Below are positions 42,028 to 52,231 of a stretch of DNA of 64,000 nucleotides, piece by piece. The stretch is taken from the NCBI GenBank assembly GCA_045110575.1, contig JBGCGF010000004.1, forward strand, positions 1 to 64,000, in the 5' to 3' direction. The position numbers and the translations under genes are program-made. The stretch's first letter is position 1. Each line of letters begins with the position of its first letter. This DNA is from CALDTK01 sp045110575. Lineage in GTDB: Bacteria > Bacteroidota > Bacteroidia > Chitinophagales > Saprospiraceae. The notes below the pieces were generated by a model. It was not told where the DNA came from and did no database searches. It saw only the letters and a program-made list of their open reading frames with translations.

Positions 42028-44505
42028 ATGATTTTATTGTTTTCTTCTTTTTCTTGGGGTTTCCGAGTTTTGTCAACCTTGGCCTTCGTTTTAATTGGGG
42101 CGGCACTATTTGCTCAGACAACGATATCGGGTGCAGTAGTGGCCGAGGATGGTCGGTATTCCCTGGTCGGTGCGACGGTTATTGAACAGCAGACAAAACA
42201 TGAGGTAGTTACAAATAAGGATGGCAGATTTGAATTGGTAGTGAAGAAGCTGCCTGTATTCCTGCGTGTTAATTTGTCAGGATATACTGAATTGAATGTG
42301 AAGGTTGGTAAGGGTAATCAGTCATTGTTGCTTGCTTTAACTACAGATGTTAACCTTGAAAGTGAGACGGTCACAGCACGCAGAGTTGAAGAGGATTTAC
42401 AGGATGTTCCTGTGTCCATCACGACCTTTGGGTCCCAAAATTTGGTGGAGCGAGGCGCTTCTCAACTTACAGATGTAGCTCGCCTAACGCCAGGATTTAC
42501 CATAGAAAACGGACAAAATGGAGCTGCATTTGGCACCTCTGTATTTATGCGAGGTATTGGGCAAACGGACTTCAGCGGCGCTACAGATCCAGGAGTAGGC
42601 ATCTATGTCGATGGAGTTTACCTGCCGCGTACCGTCGGAACCCTTCTTGAGATGGAAGGTGCAAACGTGGAAGTCCTCCGCGGCCCACAAGGAACTTCTT
42701 TTGGTCGCAACACGATCGGAGGTGCAATCAACATTACGACCTTCAACCCAACAATGGATAGTCTGTTCGGCTCGGCTGAAATGACAGCGGGCAACTTTAA
42801 CTTACTCCAATTCCGAGGCAGCGTCAACCTTCCTATCAATGAGCAATCAGCAGCTAATTTCAGCGCCGTCTATCGCAATCGTGACGGGTACACGGAGCGT
42901 CTGCAAGATCCAGGTCAAGCGCAAGGAGACGACAACACCCTTTTTCTAAGAGGAAAGTTTTTGACCGCACCTACTGATAGATTGACGCTAAACGTTGGTG
43001 CTGATTATACCAGAACTCGTGCTGGTGCAATGGCTTCAACCTTAGCTGCCGCAGACCCAAGCGGCTCAACTTCGGCATTGCTCTACAACCAACTCCTAGG
43101 AAATGCCGTCAACCCCGCTTTGCTTACCGGGAACCCCTATACCACCAACGCTACCGGTCCAAGCATCAATGACTTAGATGCATTTGGGCTCAATGCTACG
43201 GCGAACTATGACCGGGGAAGCGTCAACAGTAAGCTGATTCTCGGGTATAGAAACATGGACACAAGGGTTGCCCGAGATGCGGACAATGGACCTTTTGATT
43301 ACCTACATGCTGATACAGAATTCTCTTCTGAATCGATAAGTGCAGAACTGCAATTTCACAATTCAAAACCTTCAAAGTTCGAGTGGTTGGCAGGTGTGTA
43401 CTTCATGAATGAGCGCAACGATGAGCTTACAATCATCGATGAAGCAGAAGGATTGTTCGATGCCTTAGAAGCGGCAAATCCTGGAGACGTTCCTGCTCCG
43501 TATGGTGGAGCAGGCAATTTTGAAAACCAGGCGTTTAGGTCGAGCAGGACTTCCATGAATGCAGTTGAAGCGACCAATCTCGCGGCCTATCTAAACCTCA
43601 ACTACGCGTTTGGGCGCAGGTTTTCTGCTTCCGGTGGATTGCGCTTTTCTCAAGATGCAAAGACCTTAACTGCTCAACACCAGCGAACTGCTACGGATGT
43701 GTTTATTGTGCCTGCGGGTACTACAATTGAAGACGATTGGGCTTCGCTTACTGGACACGTTGCTTTGGAATATCAGGCATCAAAAAGCGTACTTACCTAC
43801 CTAAGCTTTGCCCACGGATTCAAGAGTGGGGGATTCAGTACGCGACCTCTGCAATCTACCGCAGGAATTGTAGCCTTCAATCCAGAGACGGTTAGGGTGC
43901 TTGAGCTCGGTGCTAAAGCCGACATCGGCACTCGAAGTAGGTTGAATGTCTCTGGATATATCACAGACTTTGCCGATATCCATGTGGACTCCTTTACATC
44001 TTCAGAAATCGTCGTCCAGAATGGAGCGAAAGGAGAATTCTTCGGAGCGGAAGTTGAGTTCCTTACCCAACTTGGGAAGGACTTGCACTTCAATGCATCG
44101 GCGAGTTTTATCGATGCGTACTACCTAGAAGTAAATGCATCTTCCAACTTGACCTTGGAGACTGCGATTCCAAAAACTCCCGCCAATCAGTATGCCGCAG
44201 GCCTCGCGTATACGCCAACGTTGAGTGATAGACTCGGGCTATCCCTCCATGTAGATTACAGTTTTCAAGATGACACCTTTCATGATCTAGCGAACAGTGC
44301 AGCATTGTTTCAGCCTGCGTTTTTACTCGTATCCACTCGCGTCGCATTCGTGATCGATCAGAAATATGAGCTTGCACTTTGGGGGAAAAACCTAACCGAT
44401 GAAGCGGTTCTTCAAGGTGGTACTAATTTCTCTGCACTTGGAATCACAGAGGCATTCTATGGAGCGCCTAGAACATTTGGTGCTGCGGTTAAATACCGCT
44501 TTTAG
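42028..44505 (+). CDS. TonB-dependent receptor with CarboxypepD_reg-like N-terminus
   Basis: 825 aa from the ATG at 42028; a start at 41956 would add 24 residues ahead of the signal peptide (ending ALFAQ). A CarboxypepD_reg-like domain (about 28-105) leads to the plug (EDLQDVPVSITTF, RGIGQTDFSG, VYVDG-like GIYVDGVYL and VEVLRGPQGTSFGRN), then a 22-strand barrel ending KYRF. No SusD partner is near. Short-loop receptors of this kind import siderophores, vitamins or small glycans; the substrate is unknown. No T9SS tail. Confidence 0.92.
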   Translation: MILLFSSFSWGFRVLSTLAFVLIGAALFAQTTISGAVVAEDGRYSLVGATVIEQQTKHEVVTNKDGRFELVVKKLPVFLRVNLSGYTELNVKVGKGNQSLLLALTTDVNLESETVTARRVEEDLQDVPVSITTFGSQNLVERGASQLTDVARLTPGFTIENGQNGAAFGTSVFMRGIGQTDFSGATDPGVGIYVDGVYLPRTVGTLLEMEGANVEVLRGPQGTSFGRNTIGGAINITTFNPTMDSLFGSAEMTAGNFNLLQFRGSVNLPINEQSAANFSAVYRNRDGYTERLQDPGQAQGDDNTLFLRGKFLTAPTDRLTLNVGADYTRTRAGAMASTLAAADPSGSTSALLYNQLLGNAVNPALLTGNPYTTNATGPSINDLDAFGLNATANYDRGSVNSKLILGYRNMDTRVARDADNGPFDYLHADTEFSSESISAELQFHNSKPSKFEWLAGVYFMNERNDELTIIDEAEGLFDALEAANPGDVPAPYGGAGNFENQAFRSSRTSMNAVEATNLAAYLNLNYAFGRRFSASGGLRFSQDAKTLTAQHQRTATDVFIVPAGTTIEDDWASLTGHVALEYQASKSVLTYLSFAHGFKSGGFSTRPLQSTAGIVAFNPETVRVLELGAKADIGTRSRLNVSGYITDFADIHVDSFTSSEIVVQNGAKGEFFGAEVEFLTQLGKDLHFNASASFIDAYYLEVNASSNLTLETAIPKTPANQYAAGLAYTPTLSDRLGLSLHVDYSFQDDTFHDLANSAALFQPAFLLVSTRVAFVIDQKYELALWGKNLTDEAVLQGGTNFSALGITEAFYGAPRTFGAAVKYRF

Positions 44506-44507
44506 GC

Positions 44508-44720
44508 AATAAGAAGGAGAACGTTTACCTGCTTACGCCAAAAGGAGTTGACTTAGCTCCGATCATCATGGAGCTTGTGCTTTGGAGTGATGCGTATGTG
44601 CGGGAGTCTCATCCTGATTTGAATCCGCATGATAAGAGTCTCGATAAGAACGCCATAATTGCTCATACACAGAGCGCCTACGAGATGTTTATGAAGAGTG
44701 TGTTGGCACAACGTAGTTAG
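44508..44720 (+). pseudogene. C-terminal fragment of an HxlR-type regulator
   Basis: Directly after the TonB-receptor stop, an open stretch of 70 codons reads NVYLLTPKGVDLAPIIMELVLW and continues to SVLAQRS and a TAG. This is the wing and last helix of HxlR winged-helix regulators (YxLTxKGxxLxPIxxxLxxW). There is no start codon and no helix-turn-helix part: the N-terminal two thirds is gone, apparently replaced by the receptor gene. It also covers a diverged 14-bp word (GCTTACGCCAAAAG, 44530-44543). Confidence 0.65.
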
Positions 44721-44743
44721 CCCTCGTGCACTTCCGAAGGACT

Positions 44744-45532
44744 TTAACTCAGCCAGAATACCATTGCCGTTACGCAAGTACCAGCAATGAGCAGCGGGCA
44801 GAGCGCAAAGAGGAATATCGTTAGACGCTTTTTAGCGACAAGGCTATCTGAGGCCTTCACTCGGAGGTAGATTTCGGTGACGAGTAGCGGTCCTAAGTAT
44901 GAGGTGAAATAGAGCATACGATCGAACCATCCCGTCAAGTCCTCTTTCACACCGGGTGCTGTAAACCCTGTGACAAGTATCCAAGTGCCGAACCCAATCC
45001 TGAAAAACCAAACTCCACTAACAACTACAAAGGTGCGGATGGCCCAGCGCCTGTGTTCCACAAATTTTCGTTGAACGCCTGTTCTCCAGGCCATTATCGC
45101 AAACCAAATAATGAGGCCAGCATTGATTGTTAGGGATACGCGACCCAATTGGCCTCCGATGGTAGCAGGACGATTCCAGACCATGAACAGCGCTCCAACC
45201 GTGATCAGTAGGGCTGTTAAGATGTATATCCGTCCGTTGTATTTGTGAAAGGAGCGGGCGTTTGTACGGAACCATTCGAAAAACTGAAGCGGTCCACTGA
45301 ACGTAATGATAAATGCCAGCATGATGTGGAAAATGACAGCCGCATTCCCGACAGGATCGCCTTCGATGATGCCGTGAATCATCGATTCTGTCCAAGTATT
45401 CCAGTCGCCTTGGAAGGCGGTTCCTCCAAAATGAAGAAGTATATAACTGCAAAAAGCCAATTGACCAACGAATGCGATGTACAGTAATGATCGGATAGAT
45501 CTATTTAAGTTCTTATTTGCGGTCAACATCAT
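44744..45532 (-). CDS. DUF2306 membrane protein
   Basis: 262 aa with seven hydrophobic segments. The DUF2306 pattern is visible: IFHIMLAFIITFSGPLQF, SFHKYNGRIYILTALLI, EHRRWAIRTFVVV. The conserved His residues could bind heme or metal, but the family function is not established. It stands alone, facing the HxlR remnant. Confidence 0.85.
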   Translation of the reverse strand: MMLTANKNLNRSIRSLLYIAFVGQLAFCSYILLHFGGTAFQGDWNTWTESMIHGIIEGDPVGNAAVIFHIMLAFIITFSGPLQFFEWFRTNARSFHKYNGRIYILTALLITVGALFMVWNRPATIGGQLGRVSLTINAGLIIWFAIMAWRTGVQRKFVEHRRWAIRTFVVVSGVWFFRIGFGTWILVTGFTAPGVKEDLTGWFDRMLYFTSYLGPLLVTEIYLRVKASDSLVAKKRLTIFLFALCPLLIAGTCVTAMVFWLS

Positions 45533-45656
45533 GTCTGGATTTACTTGTCAAAGGTGCTTTGACAGGTAACCAAGATCGGGGCGACAGCTCTTTTTTCGAA
45601 AGTTGATAGGCAAAACACATGGGGCTCTCTGCAAACTCAGGCGAATCATCTGCAAG

Positions 45657-46343
45657 CTACTTTTTGAGCCGCGCATAGAAGGCCGACTTGTAGGTGGCTG
45701 AGACAGGAATAGACTTGCTTGCGATGCGGATACTGTTCTTCTCGACGTCTTTGATTTTACTCAAAGAGACCATGTAGGACTTGTGGACCCTGCAGATGAT
45801 TTCGGAAGGGATTAGCTGTTCTAAGTCTCCGAATTTTTGCAAGGTCATGATGCTACTGCCATCGGTTAAGAAGATTCTGCGGTAGTCGCGCATGCCTTCG
45901 ATGTAGAGCACTTGGTCGTATAGGACTTTGACGAGTTTGTTCTCCGATTTGATGAAGATGTGATCTACTTGGATGGTAGCCTTTTCTAGCTTCTTTTGGA
46001 CCTTGTTGACAGCCTGCAAAAAGCGCTGAAAAGTGAACGGCTTAAGGAGGTAGTCCGTCACATTGAGTTCGTAGCCTTTGAGGGCATACTCTTGATATGC
46101 GGTTGTGATAATGACCTCTGGTTCTATAGATGCGCTTTCAAGTAGCTCTATACCAGAGAGTTCGTCCATATTGATGTCAAGGAAGAGTATGTCGGTTGTA
46201 TTGGAATTCAAATGCGAAAGCCCACTTAGCGCATTGTCAAAAGCTCCAGTCAAGTCAAGGAAGGGCACTTTTTTAACGAAGTCCATGGTTCGTTCCATGG
46301 CTAAGGGTTCATCCTCAATGATGATGCACTTATACTGTTTCAT
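45657..46343 (-). CDS. LytTR-type response regulator
   Basis: 228 aa. Receiver domain about 1-120 with IIEDEP, phospho-acceptor Asp in FLDINM (about 56), Thr in ITTAY and Lys in LLKPF. The LytTR DNA-binding domain is at about 130-225 (HIFIKSENKLVKVLYDQVLYIEG, CRVHKSYMVSLSKI). It overlaps the histidine kinase gene upstream by 14 bp and is its partner. Confidence 0.95.
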   Translation of the reverse strand: MKQYKCIIIEDEPLAMERTMDFVKKVPFLDLTGAFDNALSGLSHLNSNTTDILFLDINMDELSGIELLESASIEPEVIITTAYQEYALKGYELNVTDYLLKPFTFQRFLQAVNKVQKKLEKATIQVDHIFIKSENKLVKVLYDQVLYIEGMRDYRRIFLTDGSSIMTLQKFGDLEQLIPSEIICRVHKSYMVSLSKIKDVEKNSIRIASKSIPVSATYKSAFYARLKK

Positions 46344-47370
46344 GGTCGATTTTTAAAAAGACCTGATACGAATCTTCCTCTCTTTTTATGTCTAGTGCAT
46401 GTAAGTCGGGATATAGTAATCTTAATCGTTTAGAAATCAGTTCGTGACCTAGGCCATTTCGCTCTACGATTGAGCTTCTTGTTGGGTCGATTTTATTGTT
46501 GCAGCGCATACTCACCGATGTGTCCGACACATTGATCTCGATGGTGATGGCATCCTTTAGCTTCTTGTTGTTGGTGTGCTTAAAGGCGTTTTCTATAAAT
46601 GGGATAAACACGAGCGGCGCAATCGCCGTGTTTTCTGGGTTTCCATTCACCGTGAAGTTTACATACTCTTCGTTTGCGGTTCGGATTTTTTGCAGTTCTA
46701 CATACTTGTGTATGTACTCGATTTCTTGGGCTAAGGGAATCTTTTGTGTTTTAGTTTCAAAGAGCATGAAACGCATAATATCCGATAGCTTGTTTAGGTA
46801 TTCAGAGGCTTGTGCGGGGTTTTTAACAATAAGAATGTCAATATTATTCAGTGTATTGAACAAGAAGTGTGGGTCAAGCTGAGACTTGATGACCGCCAAT
46901 TCCATTTCATGGTTTTTTTGCTGTAGCTCTTCTTTCCACTTGATTTCTTGATACCAAGTGATGAAGCCTCTAATGATAAAAGCGGCGACGCCGTGAAGAA
47001 AACTAAGGAAGGATACAATCAGAATGGCGACGTAATTGGATTCAGCGTAGCAGCTCCAGCCCATGTTTGCCGTGAAACTCAGTGTAAAGGCACCAACGAG
47101 GAAACTTGCCAGCGAGACGAGTATGCCTGAGATCACTGCTTGCGTAATTTTCCTCTGCTGGAGATACCGCGGAAACAGAAGGAAGTAAAAAATGTAGAAG
47201 GTGAAAATGGCTGGAGCAATCCCTATACCAACGATTACACCTTTGTAGAATTCAACGTCCGCAGGTGTGATATCAACCGTCTGGCTAATGGCTAGAACAG
47301 CGATCGCAGCCAATGCAAAATATGCCAGCCAGTAAGAGGCATGCAACAGTATGATTGCGGATCTATTCAT
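46330..47370 (-). CDS. LytS-like sensor histidine kinase
   Basis: 346 aa. Four membrane helices (about 8-30, 42-64, 76-98 and 112-135), then a His_kinase domain with the phospho-acceptor His in SQLDPHFLFNTLNNID (about 172) and a degenerate HATPase region (VFIPFIENAFKHTNNKKL, GLGHELISKRL). No periplasmic sensor domain, so membrane helices probably sense the signal. Forms a two-component pair with the overlapping response regulator. Confidence 0.93.
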   Translation of the reverse strand: MNRSAIILLHASYWLAYFALAAIAVLAISQTVDITPADVEFYKGVIVGIGIAPAIFTFYIFYFLLFPRYLQQRKITQAVISGILVSLASFLVGAFTLSFTANMGWSCYAESNYVAILIVSFLSFLHGVAAFIIRGFITWYQEIKWKEELQQKNHEMELAVIKSQLDPHFLFNTLNNIDILIVKNPAQASEYLNKLSDIMRFMLFETKTQKIPLAQEIEYIHKYVELQKIRTANEEYVNFTVNGNPENTAIAPLVFIPFIENAFKHTNNKKLKDAITIEINVSDTSVSMRCNNKIDPTRSSIVERNGLGHELISKRLRLLYPDLHALDIKREEDSYQVFLKIDHETV

Positions 47371-47498
47371 CTAGACTTCTAAAGATCAGCGGAAATACGC
47401 GAAACCTCAAGTGTGATCTGCAAAAGGACAGATTTGGTCTGCAAAGTCAAATGTGGCCTGAACCACTGTAGCTAAAGGGAGCGAAGTGTACTATTGGT

Positions 47499-48395
47499 TT
47501 AAGACTTTGCCTCAAACATTCTCAAAACTCTTGCTAACATCGGGTTCTGGTTCTCGGTATTCCAAGCCGCCGAAAGGATCGTCTTCTGCTTGATCTTGTC
47601 GAGCTCTAGAAATTGCAGTTTCTTATGGTTAACGACGGCGAGTGACTTGGGGATGATCGAGATCCCGAAGTGGTTCTCGACTAGCTTGAAGATGGAGCTC
47701 GCATGTATCGTTGAGTGAGAGACCAATGGGCTAAAACCACTGTCATCAAATATCTGCATCACCTTTTCAAAGTACGAAGGGCTGTAAGCTGAATCGAAAA
47801 GGATGAAGGATTCGTCCTTGAGCTGAGATAGGTGCTCGAAATTCTTCGTGTTGATCGCATGTTTTTTGGGCAACACAAGGCAGAAATTCTCTTCAAGTAG
47901 CGGGATCATCTCTAGTCCTCTTGGTACTCGATCTAGGCGTACGAAACCGAGGTCAACCTCATTGACGAGGAGACCTTCTATTTGTTTTTGATTGTCAAGT
48001 TCTTTCAGGTTGAAAACCACGGTAGGGTAGTGTTTTCTAAACTTGAGGAGGATGTTTGGGATGATTTCCTGCATCGCCGAACCCACGTATCCAAGCTTTA
48101 GGTTGCCTCCTTTGCCGTCATTGAGCAGCTTCGAATGAGAGAGGATGTGCTCTAGGTTAGAGAGGTTTTTCGTTAACTCGATTTTCAGGTATTCGCCCGC
48201 TTTGGTAAGTTGAACGCTGCGGTTGTGTCTTCGAAACAGTTCGACGCCTAAGTTCTCCTCCATCTGCTTGATCTGGCGACTCAATCCAGGTTGGGAGATG
48301 TACAGCCTTTCCGCTGCTTTTCGGAAGTGGAGGTCTTCAGCTACCGCTAGGAAATAGCGGAGATGGCGCAATTCTGTTTGATTACTGTCAGGCAT
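47499..48395 (-). CDS. LysR-family regulator, probably of the hut genes
   Basis: 298 aa from ATG 48395 (the codon before is TTG). The winged helix is at about 8-66 (LRYFLAVAEDLHFRKAAERLYISQPGLSRQIKQMEENLG), the effector-binding domain follows. It is divergent from hutH, 161 bp away, the normal position for a LysR regulator of the neighbouring operon. A TATATTTG box on the minus strand (48428-48435) fits its -7 promoter element. Effector is probably histidine or urocanate, inferred from position only. Confidence 0.92.
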   Translation of the reverse strand: MPDSNQTELRHLRYFLAVAEDLHFRKAAERLYISQPGLSRQIKQMEENLGVELFRRHNRSVQLTKAGEYLKIELTKNLSNLEHILSHSKLLNDGKGGNLKLGYVGSAMQEIIPNILLKFRKHYPTVVFNLKELDNQKQIEGLLVNEVDLGFVRLDRVPRGLEMIPLLEENFCLVLPKKHAINTKNFEHLSQLKDESFILFDSAYSPSYFEKVMQIFDDSGFSPLVSHSTIHASSIFKLVENHFGISIIPKSLAVVNHKKLQFLELDKIKQKTILSAAWNTENQNPMLARVLRMFEAKS

Positions 48396-48427
48396 CAAGT
48401 GTGCGTAGTTTTGATCTTGTTAGGCAT

Positions 48428-48435
48428 CAAATATA
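48428..48435 (-). promoter_or_regulatory. -7 promoter box of the LysR gene
   Basis: TATATTTG on the minus strand matches the Bacteroidota TAnnTTTG element, 33 bp upstream of the ATG. A TTG occurs further upstream, but at 15 rather than 19 nt, so only the -7 box is firm. Confidence 0.5.
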
Positions 48436-48556
48436 GCGGTAGTTTTGGTCCAATGGTTTAGCTTTTAGATGCCGATTCATTGGCTCTTACTTGCTATCAA
48501 GGCAGCCTGGCTCACCAACCTTTGCGCTTTTACCTCACCACCTCAACGAAGAAATA

Positions 48557-50056
48557 ATGTTCAAGTACGGTTTAGACGAACTCACTGTAGACAAGGTCAT
48601 GGCAATCGCAACCGGCCAAGAGGAAGGTGTGATGACCGAACAGGCTATAAAGCAGGTTCAAGCGTGTCGTGAAAAGGTGCAGGCGATGGCCAGCGGAGAC
48701 AAAGCGGTCTACGGAATCAATACTGGTTTCGGCCCTTTGTGCGATGTCCAAATCAAGCCGGAGGAAACAGGTTTGCTTCAGCGAAATCTATTGATAAGCC
48801 ATGCCGTCGGTGTAGGGCAGCCAATAGACAAGCTGCTGTCCAAGATCATGCTGATCTGCAAGCTGCAAGCGCTTAGCCAGGGCTTCTCAGGCGTACGCAT
48901 GGTATTGATTGAGCGTATCCAATACTTCGTGAATAATGACCTCATCCCTGTCGTTCCTGAGCAAGGTTCGGTCGGAGCTTCAGGGGATCTTGCTCCTCTA
49001 TCTCACTTATTCTTGCCGCTTTTAGGAGAGGGCGAAATATGGGTGGATGGAGCAGTAGTGCCTACCCGGGAGGTATATGCTCAACATGGATTAGCACCAC
49101 TTGATCTCGCAGCAAAAGAGGGCTTAGGTCTCATCAACGGTACTCAATTCATTCTCGCACATGCGATCGTTGGCCTTCATAAAATGAAGTACCTGCTCGA
49201 CCTTGCGGACGTATCAGGCGCAATGAGCTTGGAGGGATTCCAGGGGAGTGGGGCACCGTTTAAGGCGGCACTTCATCAAATTAGACCGTTCCGAGGCACG
49301 CTTGCCGTTGCTAAGCGCATGAGAATGCTTTTGGAGGATAGTCAGAATATTGGCAGCCACCTAGACTGTTCTCGAGTGCAGGATCCGTATTCACTCAGGT
49401 GTATGCCTCAGGTACACGGCGCTTCTCGAAATGCGTACTACCACTTGAATGAATTGGCGGAGGTAGAAATGAACTCTGTGACGGATAATCCGATAGTTCT
49501 CAGTGAGACGGAAGCGATTTCAGGCGGCAATTTCCACGGACAACCTTTGGCGATGGCCTTGGACTACGGTTCAATCGCAGCAGCTGAACTTGGAAACATA
49601 TCTGACAGGCGGTCTTACCTTCTACTGGAAGGAAAATACGGATTACCAAGATTGCTTACAAGTTCAGGTGGACTCAACAGTGGCTTTATGATACCGCAAT
49701 ACACGACTGCGGCATTGGTCACTGAAAACAAGTCTCTCTGCTTCCCTCCATCTGCAGATAGTATACCGACATCACTTGGTCAGGAAGATCACGTGTCTAT
49801 GGGCAGTATCTCCGGGCGTCAGTTCAATCAGATACTGGGCAACCTCGAAAAGATTCTCGCTATTGAGTTGATGTATGCTGCTCAAGCGATGGACTTCCGC
49901 AGACCTAACACCTTTGGAAAACTTGTCGAGCAAAACCATAGCATCATCAGAAATAAAGTTGATAAGCTCGAAGAAGATCGATTGCTGAAATACGACATCG
50001 CAGAAATGATAACCTTGGTAGAAGAGCGGAGAATTATTGTTAATTCAGAGGGGTAA
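48557..50056 (+). CDS. hutH: histidine ammonia-lyase
   Basis: 499 aa from the ATG at 48557. The Ala-Ser-Gly triad that forms the MIO cofactor is in GSVGASGDLAPLSHL (about 143). GINTGFGPL, QGFSGVRM and QEDHVSMGSISGRQ are also typical. It removes ammonia from histidine to give trans-urocanate. hutU follows 74 bp later, and a LysR gene is divergent. hutI, hutF and hutG are not in the window. Confidence 0.95.
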   Translation: MFKYGLDELTVDKVMAIATGQEEGVMTEQAIKQVQACREKVQAMASGDKAVYGINTGFGPLCDVQIKPEETGLLQRNLLISHAVGVGQPIDKLLSKIMLICKLQALSQGFSGVRMVLIERIQYFVNNDLIPVVPEQGSVGASGDLAPLSHLFLPLLGEGEIWVDGAVVPTREVYAQHGLAPLDLAAKEGLGLINGTQFILAHAIVGLHKMKYLLDLADVSGAMSLEGFQGSGAPFKAALHQIRPFRGTLAVAKRMRMLLEDSQNIGSHLDCSRVQDPYSLRCMPQVHGASRNAYYHLNELAEVEMNSVTDNPIVLSETEAISGGNFHGQPLAMALDYGSIAAAELGNISDRRSYLLLEGKYGLPRLLTSSGGLNSGFMIPQYTTAALVTENKSLCFPPSADSIPTSLGQEDHVSMGSISGRQFNQILGNLEKILAIELMYAAQAMDFRRPNTFGKLVEQNHSIIRNKVDKLEEDRLLKYDIAEMITLVEERRIIVNSEG

Positions 50057-50130
50057 TTCCTAAACATCTCTATTGCTGAATCATTTTAATTTCTACGCTA
50101 AGAGCGTGTACAGGCCTTCAACTCAATAAC

Positions 50131-52128
50131 ATGACTTTCAAAGAAATTATACTCAACGGCATCCCAGGTGATTTACCACCGACGAGAGCGTATAGCCTTG
50201 ATGTAAATCGGGCTCCGAAGAGGAAGGACATTCTATCCTTGGAAGAGAAGCAGCTTGCTATTCGAAATGCACTGCGCTATTTCCCGAAAGCTTGGCACCA
50301 AGAGCTGTCGCAAGAGTTTGCCTTTGAGTTGAAAGAATATGGTCGCATTTACATGCACCGATTCAAGCCTGACTACAAGATCTACGCAAGACCGATCTCG
50401 GAGTACCCTGCGGTTTCTCAGCAGGCGGCGGGCATCATGTTAATGATCCAGAATAATTTGGATCCTGCAGTTGCGCAGCACCCTGAAGAGTTGATCACCT
50501 ATGGCGGTAACGGCGCCGTATTTCAGAATTGGGCGCAGTACCTGCTGACGATGCAGTACTTGGCGACCATGACGGAGGAGCAGACACTGCATATGTATTC
50601 TGGGCACCCAATGGGTTTGTTCCCATCTTCTAAAGAGGCGCCTAGAGTCATCGTTACCAATGGTATGATGATCCCGAATTACTCAAAACCAGACGATTGG
50701 GAGAAGTATAACGCAATGGGCGTAACGCAGTATGGCCAGATGACGGCTGGTTCGTTCATGTACATCGGTCCACAAGGGATCGTACACGGTACGACCATTA
50801 CGGTGATGAACGCCTTTCGTAAGATTTTGCCGAAAGGTGAATCAAGAGGTGGTAAGATCTTCTTGACCGCTGGGCTTGGAGGCATGAGTGGAGCTCAACC
50901 TAAAGCTGGAAACATTGCAGGTTGTATCACTATCTGTGCGGAGGTGAATCCTAGAGCTGCGACCAAGCGTCACGAACAAGGATGGGTTGATGTATTGATC
51001 GATGATATTGATCAGCTAGTTACTCGTGTCCGCGCGGCACAGGAGGCAGGTGAGGTGGTTTCTATCGCGTACATCGGTAACGTGGTCGAGATCTGGGAGC
51101 GATTCTACGACGAAGAAATCTACATCCATATTGGATCAGATCAGACGTCCCTTCATATTCCTTGGACGGGTGGTTACTATCCTGTAGGACTAAGCTACGA
51201 GGAGGCAAATCGACTTATTGGAGAAGAGCCAGAGGAGTTTAAGACTTACGTCAAAACCTCTTTGCGCCGCCATGCAGAAGCAGTCAACAAGCACACGGCG
51301 AGAGGAACGTATTTCTTCGATTACGGTAACGCATTTTTGCTTGAAGCATCCCGTGCAGACGCGGATGTGATGGCCGAAAACAACATCGATTTCAAGTATC
51401 CATCTTACGTGCAAGACATCCTCGGACCAATGTGTTTCGACTACGGGTTCGGGCCATTCCGTTGGGTATGTGCAAGTGGTAAGCCTGAGGATTTAGATCG
51501 TACAGACCAGATCGCTGCAGATGTCTTGGAGCAGATGCTCACGGAGGCACCTGAAGAGATTCAGTTACAGATTCAGGATAACCTGACTTGGATTCAAGAT
51601 GCCAAGAAGAATAAGATGGTTGTCGGTTCGCAAGCACGCATTCTATATGCGGATGCAGAAGGCCGTTCACGTATTGCAAAAGCGTTCAATGATGCTATAG
51701 CAGCGGGTGAGATCGGATCGGTTGTACTTGGTCGTGACCACCACGATGTGAGTGGAACGGACAGTCCGTATCGCGAGACCTCAAATATCTATGACGGTAG
51801 CAAATTCACGGCTGACATGGCGATTCACAATGTGATCGGCGACAGTTTCCGTGGTGCAACCTGGGTGTCGATTCACAACGGCGGTGGCGTAGGCTGGGGC
51901 GAGGTGATGAACGGAGGCTTCGGTATGCTACTAGACGGCAGTGCTGAGGCGCAACGTCGCTTGGAGAGTATGCTTTTCTATGATGTCAACAACGGCATCG
52001 CGAGAAGAAGTTGGGCACGTAATGAAGGTGCTGTCTTCGCGATCAAAAGAGAGATGGCGCGTACGCCAAGCTTGAAGGTGACGGTACCGAATATGGTTGA
52101 TGATGCGTTGCTGGAAGGGTTGTTTTAG
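50131..52128 (+). CDS. hutU: urocanate hydratase
   Basis: 665 aa, longer than the common ~555 aa but typical of the Bacteroidota form. The NAD-binding glycine motif is in the region GGKIFLTAGLGGMSGAQPKA (about 247-266), with YGGNGAVFQNW (about 130) and MTAGSFMYIGPQGIVHGTT (about 205). It converts urocanate to imidazolonepropionate using tightly bound NAD. A 157-bp copy of its 3' end occurs again at 53002-53158. Confidence 0.95.
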   Translation: MTFKEIILNGIPGDLPPTRAYSLDVNRAPKRKDILSLEEKQLAIRNALRYFPKAWHQELSQEFAFELKEYGRIYMHRFKPDYKIYARPISEYPAVSQQAAGIMLMIQNNLDPAVAQHPEELITYGGNGAVFQNWAQYLLTMQYLATMTEEQTLHMYSGHPMGLFPSSKEAPRVIVTNGMMIPNYSKPDDWEKYNAMGVTQYGQMTAGSFMYIGPQGIVHGTTITVMNAFRKILPKGESRGGKIFLTAGLGGMSGAQPKAGNIAGCITICAEVNPRAATKRHEQGWVDVLIDDIDQLVTRVRAAQEAGEVVSIAYIGNVVEIWERFYDEEIYIHIGSDQTSLHIPWTGGYYPVGLSYEEANRLIGEEPEEFKTYVKTSLRRHAEAVNKHTARGTYFFDYGNAFLLEASRADADVMAENNIDFKYPSYVQDILGPMCFDYGFGPFRWVCASGKPEDLDRTDQIAADVLEQMLTEAPEEIQLQIQDNLTWIQDAKKNKMVVGSQARILYADAEGRSRIAKAFNDAIAAGEIGSVVLGRDHHDVSGTDSPYRETSNIYDGSKFTADMAIHNVIGDSFRGATWVSIHNGGGVGWGEVMNGGFGMLLDGSAEAQRRLESMLFYDVNNGIARRSWARNEGAVFAIKREMARTPSLKVTVPNMVDDALLEGLF

Positions 52129-52231
52129 GAAGGGCCTTACTTTGCTTCTACAGCTGAATTCTGTACCTTGATACGGAGTTAAATTTGAAATTAATTCTTC
52201 AGTAGCTTTAAATTGCTAATTAAATGCACTT

